Of a stretch of 54,922 nt of DNA, positions 16,067-23,761 are shown piece by piece. The stretch's first letter is position 1; the number at the start of each line of letters is the position of its first letter. The notes under the pieces are model-generated. The model did no database searches, was not told where the DNA came from, and saw only the letters and a program-made list of their open reading frames with translations. The stretch is from assembly GCA_944381515.1 (NCBI GenBank), contig CALWLM010000088.1, positions 1-54,922 of the forward strand, given 5' to 3'. The DNA is from an uncultured Lachnospiraceae bacterium. GTDB taxonomy: Bacteria; Bacillota; Clostridia; Lachnospirales; Lachnospiraceae. The position numbers and the translations under genes are program-made.

Positions 16067-17160
16067 CCTCTCACCCTTTCCATGGCCTCCTTAAGAATGC
16101 GGATTATCGTATCGTCTCCGCTTCTCATTGGATTGATGCGAATCATTCTCTTTGTGATGCCGGGATCGGCTGCCCTAAAGGTGCCCGACACCCGGTAGAA
16201 CATGGGAACGATCTCATAGCGTGACTCCGCCCCTACCGGATTAGGTGCAGCTCCCAGTTTTTCGGCCTCTTTAAGAACCTCCTCCGCGATAGGCTCCTCA
16301 AATTCCACCAAAAGCACCTTGGACTGCGCATTGGCCAGAAAAGCATCCTTGACGCCTGCAAGCTCGCCTCCCCTCAGTCGTTCCACCAGCCGGTCATTTA
16401 CCGAAGCCTGAATCGCCAGAGCCACCGGAGCATATACCATCCCCCGCAGCACCTCCAGAGCCTCATGCCCCTGGGTCTGACAGCCTCCGGAATAATGATG
16501 CTTGATCAGAATATCGATATATTCGGCCTTGCCGGTAATACAGCCAATACCCTCCGGCCCCAAAAGCTTGAAGGTGGAAAAGCAGGCCAGGTCTGCTCCG
16601 CACTGACTTCCGTTTTTTCTTACCTTCATCACTGCATAATTATCATCGGTCACTACCGGAATGTTCCGGCATTCCTTGATGGTACGGATGACCTCCTCCA
16701 TATCGTAGGAGTCTCCGATACTCTGCCTGGTGTACTGCACCAAAGCAGCCTTGATCTCCGGGTGCTCCCCCATTACCCGGCGTATATCCGACAAATCATT
16801 AAAATCTGCCGCTATTGTTTTAATTCCCAGCATGTCCACCGTAGTCTGCGTGGTGCTGTAGACTGGAGATGTATGAATCAACAGCGTCTCTCCTGCCTTC
16901 ATCACAGCAAAGAGCGCATAGCGGATAGCACCGGTCCCGGCTCCCCGTACCAGCAGGCTTTTTTCCGCGTCAAAGACGCGGGCAATAACTTTTTCTGCCT
17001 TCAGAGTTGTCACCGGCTTATTGAGACCCGGCACCACTCCCAGATCGCCGCAGGTAAGGAATTCATGTCCCTCGAATTCCTTCGTGATGCAGTCCACCAC
17101 CTTAAACTGCAGAGCCTGCGCCTCCTCTATGGAAATACTGTTAAGCGGATATGTCTTCAT
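16057..17160 (-). CDS. yhfS: YhfS-like PLP-dependent aminotransferase-fold enzyme
   Basis: 367 residues of fold-type I PLP enzymes (aminotransferase class V/Cys-Met metabolism type). Visible are VRGAGTGAIRYALFAV near residue 75 for phosphate binding, PVVTDDNYAVMKV with a cofactor-binding Asp, and CFSTFKLLGPEGIGCITG, where FKLLGPEG contains the PLP Lys. It starts after GAGGAAGAAACG and ends overlapping the YhfX-like gene. The gene lies 37 bases after the amidase-like gene. It probably acts on an amino acid derivative supplied by the transporter YhfT and the hydrolases of the operon; this is inference from context. Confidence 0.8.
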   Translation of the reverse strand: MKTYPLNSISIEEAQALQFKVVDCITKEFEGHEFLTCGDLGVVPGLNKPVTTLKAEKVIARVFDAEKSLLVRGAGTGAIRYALFAVMKAGETLLIHTSPVYSTTQTTVDMLGIKTIAADFNDLSDIRRVMGEHPEIKAALVQYTRQSIGDSYDMEEVIRTIKECRNIPVVTDDNYAVMKVRKNGSQCGADLACFSTFKLLGPEGIGCITGKAEYIDILIKHHYSGGCQTQGHEALEVLRGMVYAPVALAIQASVNDRLVERLRGGELAGVKDAFLANAQSKVLLVEFEEPIAEEVLKEAEKLGAAPNPVGAESRYEIVPMFYRVSGTFRAADPGITKRMIRINPMRSGDDTIIRILKEAMERVRGCF

Positions 17161-17197
17161 CGTTTCTTCCTCTTTTCTCCATTACTATAAAAGCCCA

Positions 17198-18256
17198 TCA
17201 CTGCAATGTAAAGGCTCCTCCATCCAGATATTGATCCAAATTGCCAAAATACCATTCCGTCATCTCATCCCGGCAGGGCTGCACGCCGGCCGCCGCGGCA
17301 AGCATACGCCTCACCGTCTCCGGCTCCGAACGGCAGATCCACAGGCCTGCGCAGCCCAGGGCGCTCTCCGGCATTGTCAGAGCGCTGGCCCCTGCCATAT
17401 TGACGACCCGCAGCAGCCCTTTTCCCGACTGTCTCTGTTCCCGCGCTGTCTCTTCGTCAAAATGGCCGAAAATCGAGTCTCCCATTGCCTTCACATCCAC
17501 AGGTCCTTCCCGGCTGATCAGCCAGTCGCACTGCGGCAGAACTTCCATCAGAAATGCAATGAGTTCCCGGCGTCCGCCGGCAGGATCGGGGGCCGGACCC
17601 AGCCTCTTTTCACCCTGATAAAGGCCGTCCTTTTCTACCCGGTACACTCTGGGCGGCTCGGACGCAGCTCCGGCCGCCTCTGCTCCGTCATCGGGCAAAT
17701 CAAGCAGGGCCTCCACTCCCCGCGCAAGCTCCTCATATTCTCTGGCAATCAGGCCCAGAGAAGGGAAAAAGGAGATCCCGTCGGTGGAACGCTTTTCTCT
17801 TTTTTTCATGACTTCCGTACAGAAAAGGGGGCTGATAAAGCCGTAGAGATTCAGACTCATAGCCGGGGCCAGCACCGATCCGCCTCCGTCGGTTCCCAGC
17901 CCCAGATCGTTGAAATGCAGAAATACATTGACTGCGGTGCCGCTGCTGCTGCCGGTCATCGGACGGCCGGTCACCGGGTTGGCCAGCCCCATATCCACCG
18001 CCCTGCCTCCAAAGGAGGCACGGTCCAGGGTATGGAGGGCATAGCCTGCCCGTTTTAGCCTTTCCACCGCCTCTGCCGGTATGGCAGAGACATTTTTGAT
18101 TCCCAGATAACCGCGCCCGCCTTCCCGGACATAACTGTTGATAGCCAGGGGGAAAACCTTTTCTACGCTGCCGTATGGATTTTTCTCTGCCGCCATGGTC
18201 ATCTTGGCATGAAGCAGAATAGCTTCCTCCCGCCCGGCCACGGCTTTACTCTCCAT
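17198..18256 (-). CDS. Amidase-signature-like protein in the yhf operon
   Basis: 352 residues. ATG 18256 overlaps the phosphotriesterase-homologue stop by 11 bases; the extra codons upstream are unlikely. The core GRPMTGSSSGTAVNVF and LGLGTDGGGSVLAPA correspond to the cis-Ser and nucleophile-Ser blocks of the amidase signature family. PAEAVERLKRAGY matches the helix before them. The usual VKD block with the catalytic Lys is not visible: the matching stretch seems to be FPLAINSYVREGG, with Arg or nothing in place of Lys. The protein is also shorter than typical amidases (450-500 residues). It may be a divergent hydrolase or a non-catalytic relative. The E. coli yhf operon has no counterpart that I know of. 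Confidence 0.7.
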   Translation of the reverse strand: MESKAVAGREEAILLHAKMTMAAEKNPYGSVEKVFPLAINSYVREGGRGYLGIKNVSAIPAEAVERLKRAGYALHTLDRASFGGRAVDMGLANPVTGRPMTGSSSGTAVNVFLHFNDLGLGTDGGGSVLAPAMSLNLYGFISPLFCTEVMKKREKRSTDGISFFPSLGLIAREYEELARGVEALLDLPDDGAEAAGAASEPPRVYRVEKDGLYQGEKRLGPAPDPAGGRRELIAFLMEVLPQCDWLISREGPVDVKAMGDSIFGHFDEETAREQRQSGKGLLRVVNMAGASALTMPESALGCAGLWICRSEPETVRRMLAAAAGVQPCRDEMTEWYFGNLDQYLDGGAFTLQ

Positions 18257-19127
18257 ACAGGATGCGCTTCGGATTATCAACCAGCATTTTCTGGATGCTT
18301 TCCTCAGCTATTCCTGCCTCTTTAAGCATCGGCAAAAACGTCTCGATGAGATAGCTGTAACCGATGCCGCCCTTATAGGCCAGGTGAGACTTGCGGGTCA
18401 AATCCATGGACAGCACTACCTGACCCAGCATTCCCTCTGCTTCCAGCGCCTTCAGAAACTCCACGCGGGTCTCGTCGGGCAGATAGGCCTTCTTTCCCAC
18501 TGTGTCAAATCCGATGGTCACACCGGTAGCCAGAACACGGCGGATATAATCCAGATCTCCCGACAGATCCATATGGCCGATAACCACACGGCTCAAATCC
18601 AGACTGGACCGGCGCAGATACAGCGCCTGCTCCAGACCGCAGGTTCCAAGAGTCGTATGCGTATAGATCGGGGCCTTCGTCTCCTCTGCCGCCAGAATCG
18701 CCGCGTCAAAAACCTTGCGTTCTTCGTCAGTCATCACATCTTTGCTGGTTCCGATCTCTCCGATCATCCCTGCCTTTGGTCCATTCTCAATGCCCTTCGT
18801 GACCTCTCCGATCATCCACTGCGCCAGCTGCTCCACTGTGGACCCATAGACACGCTCCGGCAGGAACGGTTCCTTATAAAATCCGGTGGACTGTACAATA
18901 TGAACTCCAGTTTCCTCTTCCACGCGGCTCACGTACTCAGGGTTTCTTCCCATGCCGTCGCAGGTCACATCCACAATCGTTCCAACACCCAGTTCATGGA
19001 GGCGATGGTATTCCTTTACAGTCTCATCGTAGCAGTCCAGCCGGCAATCCATATCTTTTTTTACGCCGGACAGATCAATTGTCGTATGCTCGTGCATCAG
19101 TGTATAACCACTCATCGTTTCGTTCAT
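18246..19127 (-). CDS. php: Phosphotriesterase homology protein (Php/YhfV-like)
   Basis: 293 residues of the amidohydrolase superfamily. GYTLMHEHTTIDLSG gives the HxH metal motif. GMIGEIGTS sits at the usual bridging-ligand position. PIYTHTTLGTCGLEQ and VVIGHMDLSGD supply the two further His ligands, and VVLSMDLTRKSHL the final Asp. The overall pattern, including DCRLDCYD and TCDGMGRNPEYV, is close to E. coli Php. Family members are binuclear metal hydrolases with unsettled natural substrates. ATG 19127 sits too close to AGAGG; ATG 19115 is the alternative start. It is preceded by a GC-rich hairpin (19192-19233) that separates it from yhfT. Confidence 0.85.
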   Translation of the reverse strand: MNETMSGYTLMHEHTTIDLSGVKKDMDCRLDCYDETVKEYHRLHELGVGTIVDVTCDGMGRNPEYVSRVEEETGVHIVQSTGFYKEPFLPERVYGSTVEQLAQWMIGEVTKGIENGPKAGMIGEIGTSKDVMTDEERKVFDAAILAAEETKAPIYTHTTLGTCGLEQALYLRRSSLDLSRVVIGHMDLSGDLDYIRRVLATGVTIGFDTVGKKAYLPDETRVEFLKALEAEGMLGQVVLSMDLTRKSHLAYKGGIGYSYLIETFLPMLKEAGIAEESIQKMLVDNPKRILYGE

Positions 19128-19191
19128 CCTCTTTTAATTATAAAACTTTCTGTCCACCTCGCAGCAGACAGGCATACACTTATAAAAGTAA

Positions 19192-19233
19192 GCGGGGGCG
19201 TTCCAGCGCCTCTGTGTGCGTGGACGCCCCCGC
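19192..19233. promoter_or_regulatory. GC-rich hairpin inside the yhf operon
   Basis: GCGGGGGCGT (19192-19201) and ACGCCCCCGC (19224-19233) form a perfect 10-bp stem with a 22-base loop between yhfT and php. No long T-run follows, so a partial terminator or mRNA-stability element is more likely than a full stop. Confidence 0.55.
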
Positions 19234-19266
19234 CCGATTACATTAACATTACTGTATCGTTTCTTG

Positions 19267-20577
19267 TCAAGCGGCAACAGGCATTGCAATCAGGCCGATC
19301 ACCAGCAGAATATTCAGAAGAATACCGAATATAATGCAGGCCACGGGGCCGACAGCCATCTCAACAATGGGCTTTTTGGAGCGGCGATTCAAAAGCAGGC
19401 AGCCGATGACGAACAGAGCGCCGATACCGGACATGCCGGCAGCCTGAGAAGCCATAGCCTCAGCAGCTACCACAGAACCTACCAACAGGGATACTTCCAG
19501 AACCTTGTTCATGGAGGTACGGATATGCTCGCCCATATCCTTCACGCCAGGGAATTTGTCCATGCCCTTGGCAAAAACATTGATCAGCAGCAGCTCTACG
19601 AACATAACTGCGGCGCCCAGCAGCAGAGCCAGGATCGGGTTTCCATGCAGAGCAAGACCAACCACGAAAACGAAGGTACATCCGGAAGTGCCGTACACAC
19701 CGGTAACAATCGCCGTCGTAAATACCAGCGGAACGAATCCGATTGCTCTTGCAAAGGCAGCCAGAGCTGCGTCGGCATAAGCGCCCTCAGCCAGCAGAGC
19801 CAGAGAGGTGGGGTCGCCGGCGATGATGGAAAGGCTGGTGCCGCAGGCAAGCAGACCGCCCATGATTACCAGCAGAGGCCAGTTTTTACGAATTCTTGCC
19901 ACCTGATCGGAGAACACATGCACCAGAGACGTATTGGCATCTCCGTCGCCCTTTACCTGAGCGGCATAGATCAGCATAACAATGGTGCCGACCAGCATGG
20001 ACATACCTTCTGCGTTCAGGGTTACGCTGTAGCTTCCCAGGGAGAAGGTACCGAATTTCTTAATCAGGAAATAAGCCAGTACCGTGATAACTGCCGTAAT
20101 AACGCCCTTCTTAAATCCATGCTGATAAGCCACAGCCACAGCAGGGAAAATGGCGAATACAACGGTTACGTAGGTGGAAACGCTTCCCAGGCTGTCCAGG
20201 AAGTTGTAAGGCAGCAGAGCGAAGAGGTTAACGATAGCCTCCAGGCCTACCAGAATACCCAGACCATACACGCCGCCAATGACGCCGGCCAGGATCATAC
20301 CAGTCTTGCTGTCCGGGCACCAGGTACCGATAATATCGGTGGTCAGCAGCAGGCAGTGAATCAGGATGATAGTTGCCGCAATGGAAGTAGGAATACCAAA
20401 GCCTACCACCAGGCCGAAGCTCACGGCAAAGCTCATGGCTGCCAGCTCTTTACGGCTGATCTTGCCGTCAAAATACTGAGGAACAATAGGACGGAATCCA
20501 TCGTTAAACACAGCGATTCCACGGTTTGACAGAATCGATGCCAGAGCACCGATGCAGATGATAACAATGTACTTCAT
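19267..20577 (-). CDS. yhfT: YhfT-like membrane transporter
   Basis: 436 residues with about 11-12 hydrophobic segments spread over the whole length, starting MKYIVIICIGALASILSNRG. No ABC, PTS or MFS signature is visible. The layout, and the position directly after the YhfU-like gene (6-base gap), match YhfT of the enterobacterial cluster. Loops such as PIVPQYFDGKISRKELAAMS and GWCPDSKTG-like TWCPDSKTGM may face the substrate. It probably imports the operon's substrate, which is unknown. Paired YhfU-type and YhfT-type proteins resemble small cytosolic plus membrane partners, but a shared mechanism is not established. Confidence 0.8.
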   Translation of the reverse strand: MKYIVIICIGALASILSNRGIAVFNDGFRPIVPQYFDGKISRKELAAMSFAVSFGLVVGFGIPTSIAATIILIHCLLLTTDIIGTWCPDSKTGMILAGVIGGVYGLGILVGLEAIVNLFALLPYNFLDSLGSVSTYVTVVFAIFPAVAVAYQHGFKKGVITAVITVLAYFLIKKFGTFSLGSYSVTLNAEGMSMLVGTIVMLIYAAQVKGDGDANTSLVHVFSDQVARIRKNWPLLVIMGGLLACGTSLSIIAGDPTSLALLAEGAYADAALAAFARAIGFVPLVFTTAIVTGVYGTSGCTFVFVVGLALHGNPILALLLGAAVMFVELLLINVFAKGMDKFPGVKDMGEHIRTSMNKVLEVSLLVGSVVAAEAMASQAAGMSGIGALFVIGCLLLNRRSKKPIVEMAVGPVACIIFGILLNILLVIGLIAMPVAA

Positions 20578-20583
20578 ACTCTT

Positions 20584-20955
20584 TTACTCTCCTTCTTTTT
20601 CTGTAATGGCTTTGAGCAGAACCGGCAGCACATTTTCCGCATGCTGTGCCGTAAAGCCAAAGGCCTTCTTTCCATTTTGAACCGCAGCAATGATCTCCTC
20701 ATCGGGGAAAATCTTGCCCGGCATGGAAATGGTAGCGCAGTTTTCCGCCCCCAGAAGGGCCAGCGCCAGGGCTAAGGCCCCGCCGCCTCCGGTGTTGCAG
20801 GCGCCGATGTAATAGTCATACTGGCCATTTTTGAGCGCCATAGCGGCATCCAGGTCCCCTTTGATGTCCACAGATGCCTTGTCACCGAGGAATTTTTTCG
20901 TGAAGTCCGCAATTTCCTGTTTGTTGATCTGTCCTCCTACGACAATCCTTATCAT
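20584..20955 (-). CDS. yhfU: YhfU-like DUF2620 protein
   Basis: 123 residues, matching the length of YhfU. It begins MIRIVVGGQINKQEIADF and contains the glycine-rich segment YYIGACNTGGGGALALALAL, which resembles a phosphate- or nucleotide-binding loop. It has no signal peptide or membrane segment, so it is cytosolic. AGAAAGGAGGAGGTTTGC gives a strong ribosome site. The family has no agreed function; its strict pairing with YhfT suggests a regulatory or coupling subunit of the transporter, which is inference. Confidence 0.8.
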   Translation of the reverse strand: MIRIVVGGQINKQEIADFTKKFLGDKASVDIKGDLDAAMALKNGQYDYYIGACNTGGGGALALALALLGAENCATISMPGKIFPDEEIIAAVQNGKKAFGFTAQHAENVLPVLLKAITEKEGE

Positions 20956-21071
20956 GCAAACCTCCTCCTTTCTGCTTTGCTGTTTATCGGCAACCGCTCC
21001 CCGGCTCTGTCCATAAAGCCAAAGCAGTTACGTTCTTTTTTCATATGGACCTCAAGCTGCATGGCCGGGCC

Positions 21072-21419
21072 TCATTCGCTTAACATGCTGCAGATGTGAA
21101 GCAGCATAAAACGTCTCTCCCCTTCGGAAAATTCCACCGGGCAAAACGTCATCATCTCGTCCATAAAATCCTCAGCCTGCGAGAAATGCTCGTTTCCCTG
21201 GATGTCATCCCAGATCTCTTCTCCCAGATCGCTTACGGTCTCTCCCTTTCGGATTCTCTCCGCGGCCATTGCCAGATGAGTGGTGAACATCTCCAGCCTC
21301 TCCTTCTCTGTCTGCGGGAACCGCTCTGCCAGCAGATCAATAACCCGATCCACAAAATCAGCAATCTCCGGACTGATCACTCCTGCATTCCTTAGAATTC
21401 CAATTCTTCGTTTCAGCAT
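21072..21419 (-). CDS. yhfY: PRD-domain protein (YhfY-like)
   Basis: 115 residues, a single stand-alone PRD-like helical domain: EIADFVDRVIDLLAERFPQT, then FTTHLAMAAERIRKG with the typical conserved His. There is no HTH, EIIA or EIIB part, so it cannot bind DNA alone. PRDs are phosphorylated by PTS proteins in larger regulators. E. coli carries a similar single-domain gene (yhfY) next to yhfZ, and the same neighbour is present here. It probably modulates the regulator YhfZ or senses PTS state; this is inferred. The gene has its own AGGGAGG site and a candidate operator upstream at 21436-21452. Confidence 0.75.
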   Translation of the reverse strand: MLKRRIGILRNAGVISPEIADFVDRVIDLLAERFPQTEKERLEMFTTHLAMAAERIRKGETVSDLGEEIWDDIQGNEHFSQAEDFMDEMMTFCPVEFSEGERRFMLLHICSMLSE

Positions 21420-21435
21420 GATTCCTCCCTAAACA

Positions 21436-21452
21436 TGTACATATTTTTGTAT
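21436..21452. promoter_or_regulatory. Candidate YhfZ operator upstream of the PRD gene
   Basis: TGTACA-N6-TGTAT, the same pattern as at 22531-22547 in front of yhfZ. It lies 17 bases before the start codon of the PRD gene. Binding by YhfZ is inferred from the shared motif only. Confidence 0.4.
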
Positions 21453-21545
21453 ATTAAGGATAAAAAATAACTCATCTATTTTTTGCGGGACGCCTCCCAC
21501 AAAATATTTCCGAACAGGTCCCTCCCGGCAGCTTAATAATTCAGC

Positions 21546-22466
21546 TTAATAATCCGCAGGAATAGTCCCCGATTTTACACCCTTTTGAATCTCTCTGACC
21601 TCCTCCGGCTTTACATAACGCCTGAGAAGCTGTCCCAAAGCCTCCTCTCCCCGCCGGATCACCAGCACCGCTGAGGAAAAGCTGCTCACATCCAGAATAT
21701 TATCCAAAAACACCATATGCAGATCCCGGTAGCCGGATTCCACAATCTCGTCCACGTTCCACACGCCGGCGTCAATTATGCCCTCCCGGATCGCCGTGAC
21801 CGTCTGGTGAGCCCGCAGCTCTACGAACTGGATACCGCTGATCCCCGCCGTAATCTGTCCGGTGATATCCCTCTGGTCCAGAGACGTCCTGTCATAGGCA
21901 ACCTTCATTCCCGGCTCAATTCCGACAGCATTTTTATCCCGAAGAATCAGTACGTGACGGGACAGATAGGTGCCGGCTCCCAGATCGACCGCAATCTCCA
22001 CATCCAGATGGTTCTTGATGGATTCCTCCGCCGCGTAGCGGCTGCAGGCTGTAAACTGGTAGACACCGTCACTGACAAGCATCAGACGGCTCTCGGAACC
22101 TCTGGTATATACCAGATTGAATTCAAATGGCTGAAGCTCGTGGTAAAGGGCCGTAGCCAGTCCCTGATACAAAATCGAGTAAGGCAAAGGCATGCTTCCA
22201 AGCAATCCCTTATTCAGGCTGCATTCCTGGAGCTTGCGATAATCCAGATGCTCGATAAAGGTACCCATATGGCCGCGGCTGACAAGGATGACCGCTCCCT
22301 TTTCCTTGAGGTAGGCGAAGCTGTTCTGCACCGTTCCCCTGGACACCTGGAGCTTTTCCTGATACTCGGAAATGGAAGGAATCCTCTCTCCCTCCGCCCG
22401 GCTCATCAAGTCCTGCGCCATCCGGCTCACGGTAAGACCAATCTTCTGATACAATGTGCTGCCCAT
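21546..22466 (-). CDS. yhfZ: YhfZ-like transcriptional regulator (GntR-like HTH plus effector domain)
   Basis: 306 residues. The N-terminus (about 1-80) is a winged helix with RIPSISEYQEKLQVSRGTVQ, close to the GntR pattern of a recognition helix, followed by an RGHMGTF wing. The remainder resembles a periplasmic-binding-type effector fold, with VDLGAGTYLSRHVLIL and IIDAGVWNVDE, as described for YhfZ proteins. It is the first gene of the operon. Its own promoter (22560-22588) is followed by a TGTACA-N6-TGTAT site placed just after the expected transcription start. Autorepression relieved by the operon substrate is a reasonable inference. ATG 22466 follows GGGGAGG at a suitable distance. Confidence 0.8.
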   Translation of the reverse strand: MGSTLYQKIGLTVSRMAQDLMSRAEGERIPSISEYQEKLQVSRGTVQNSFAYLKEKGAVILVSRGHMGTFIEHLDYRKLQECSLNKGLLGSMPLPYSILYQGLATALYHELQPFEFNLVYTRGSESRLMLVSDGVYQFTACSRYAAEESIKNHLDVEIAVDLGAGTYLSRHVLILRDKNAVGIEPGMKVAYDRTSLDQRDITGQITAGISGIQFVELRAHQTVTAIREGIIDAGVWNVDEIVESGYRDLHMVFLDNILDVSSFSSAVLVIRRGEEALGQLLRRYVKPEEVREIQKGVKSGTIPADY

Positions 22467-22530
22467 CTGCCACGCCTCCCCTCCGCATCTGCCGCTGGTT
22501 CACAGCCCCCGGCCGGAGGCCGCCTATCAA

Positions 22531-22547
22531 TGTACAAAAAAATGTAT
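22531..22547. promoter_or_regulatory. Candidate operator in front of yhfZ
   Basis: TGTACA-AAAAAA-TGTAT lies a few bases downstream of the expected transcription start of the yhf-like operon. A matching site is at 21436-21452. Confidence 0.45.
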
Positions 22548-22559
22548 TTTGTTATCTAA

Positions 22560-22588
22560 ACTTTAACACGTATCCCGCCGCCTGTCAA
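22560..22588 (-). promoter_or_regulatory. Promoter of the yhf-like operon
   Basis: TTGACA (22583-22588), a 17-base spacer and TAAAGT (22560-22565) on the minus strand, about 95 bases before the yhfZ start. Confidence 0.65.
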
Positions 22589-22707
22589 TCCTTTTTTATA
22601 TTTTTTTTATATTTTTTCAGTGAGAAGCCTCCAAAGGGCGGCAGAGCAGGCGCCTGCAAACGCCTGTATCTGCGCCATTTCAGAGCTTTCCGGCCTTCAT
22701 TTTTCGC

Positions 22708-23724
22708 TTACTGCTTCTGCGGCGAATTCGTCAGATGTACATCCAGCTGATTGTAGGGAATCTCTATCCCGGCTGCGTCAAATTCCAATTTGATCTGTTC
22801 GTTGAGACGCCATTTTGCTTTCCAATAGTCGCCGTTATTTACCCAGAACCGGAGTCCCAGAATCACAGCGCTGTCCCCCAGCGCCGACACGAATACGTTC
22901 ATTTCCTGATCCTCCAGGCGGGCAGGATCTTCCCGCACCAGCCTCTCTAATATGGCCTTGGCAGCCTGTAAATCGGCGTTGTAGGAAATTCCCACAGTTA
23001 TATCCAGCCGTCTGGTTGTGCTGGAGGTAACGTTTGTCAGGCTGTCGTCGGACAGCTGTCCATTGGGGATCATCACCACCCGGTTATCGCCGGTCAGAAG
23101 CTTCGTATATACCAGTCCGATCTCTGTGACCGTCCCCTCGTCGCTTCCCTGAATAATATAGTCGCCGATAACAAAGGGTTTCATTAACAGGATCAGAATG
23201 CCGCCGGCCAGATTGGACAGACTGCCCTGCAGCGCCAGGCCGATCGTTACGCCGGCCGAAGCAAAGGCCGCCGTAAGAGAGGTGGCCGCCACTCCTACCG
23301 TCTGCAGCAGGATCATAACCAGGCACACATAACCCACGGCCGTCAGCACATTACGCAGGAATTTGCGCACCGTCACCTCCACGCCGTGACGTTCCAGCGT
23401 TCGGTCCATCAGACGCACCAGGGATCGTATCACTTTGCGTCCCACAGCAAAAATTATCAGAGCCAGGGCAATCCGCAGAATATAATCCACCACCACCGGC
23501 ACGTAGGTATCCAAAAAGTCCGCCAGGCTGATCCCTTTCCAGCGATCCACCTGCCCTGCCAGCTCTTCCGCCAAAAGCTCCATGCTTTCAGTCTCGGCGA
23601 CGGTCCCTGCAGCAGTTTCTGCGGCGGTTTCCACAGCGGTCTCAGCCGCCGCAGCTGCCGACGAGGCCATCGTCAGAGCGGAGGCTTTCACAGCCCAAAA
23701 ACGCGTCATCCAAAAATCAATCAT
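22708..23724 (-). CDS. mscS: MscS-family mechanosensitive ion channel
   Basis: 338 residues. An N-terminal Ala/Glu/Thr-rich segment (about 18-55) is followed by membrane helices (about 75-95 and 115-145). The pore-lining helix is rich in Ala and Gly (SLTAAFASAGVTIGLALQG). It ends in LSNLAGGILILLMKPF and the cytosolic beta domain begins GDYIIQGSDEGTVTEIG. VMIPNGQL is also typical of the family. Such channels open under membrane tension and release solutes during osmotic downshock. The start follows AGGAGGAAGAG. It lies 37 bases after the esterase gene at 23762-24766, so the two may be cotranscribed. Confidence 0.9.
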   Translation of the reverse strand: MIDFWMTRFWAVKASALTMASSAAAAAETAVETAAETAAGTVAETESMELLAEELAGQVDRWKGISLADFLDTYVPVVVDYILRIALALIIFAVGRKVIRSLVRLMDRTLERHGVEVTVRKFLRNVLTAVGYVCLVMILLQTVGVAATSLTAAFASAGVTIGLALQGSLSNLAGGILILLMKPFVIGDYIIQGSDEGTVTEIGLVYTKLLTGDNRVVMIPNGQLSDDSLTNVTSSTTRRLDITVGISYNADLQAAKAILERLVREDPARLEDQEMNVFVSALGDSAVILGLRFWVNNGDYWKAKWRLNEQIKLEFDAAGIEIPYNQLDVHLTNSPQKQ

Positions 23725-23761
23725 TCTCTTCCTCCTGTCTGCATTATTTCAGTCCTGCCTC

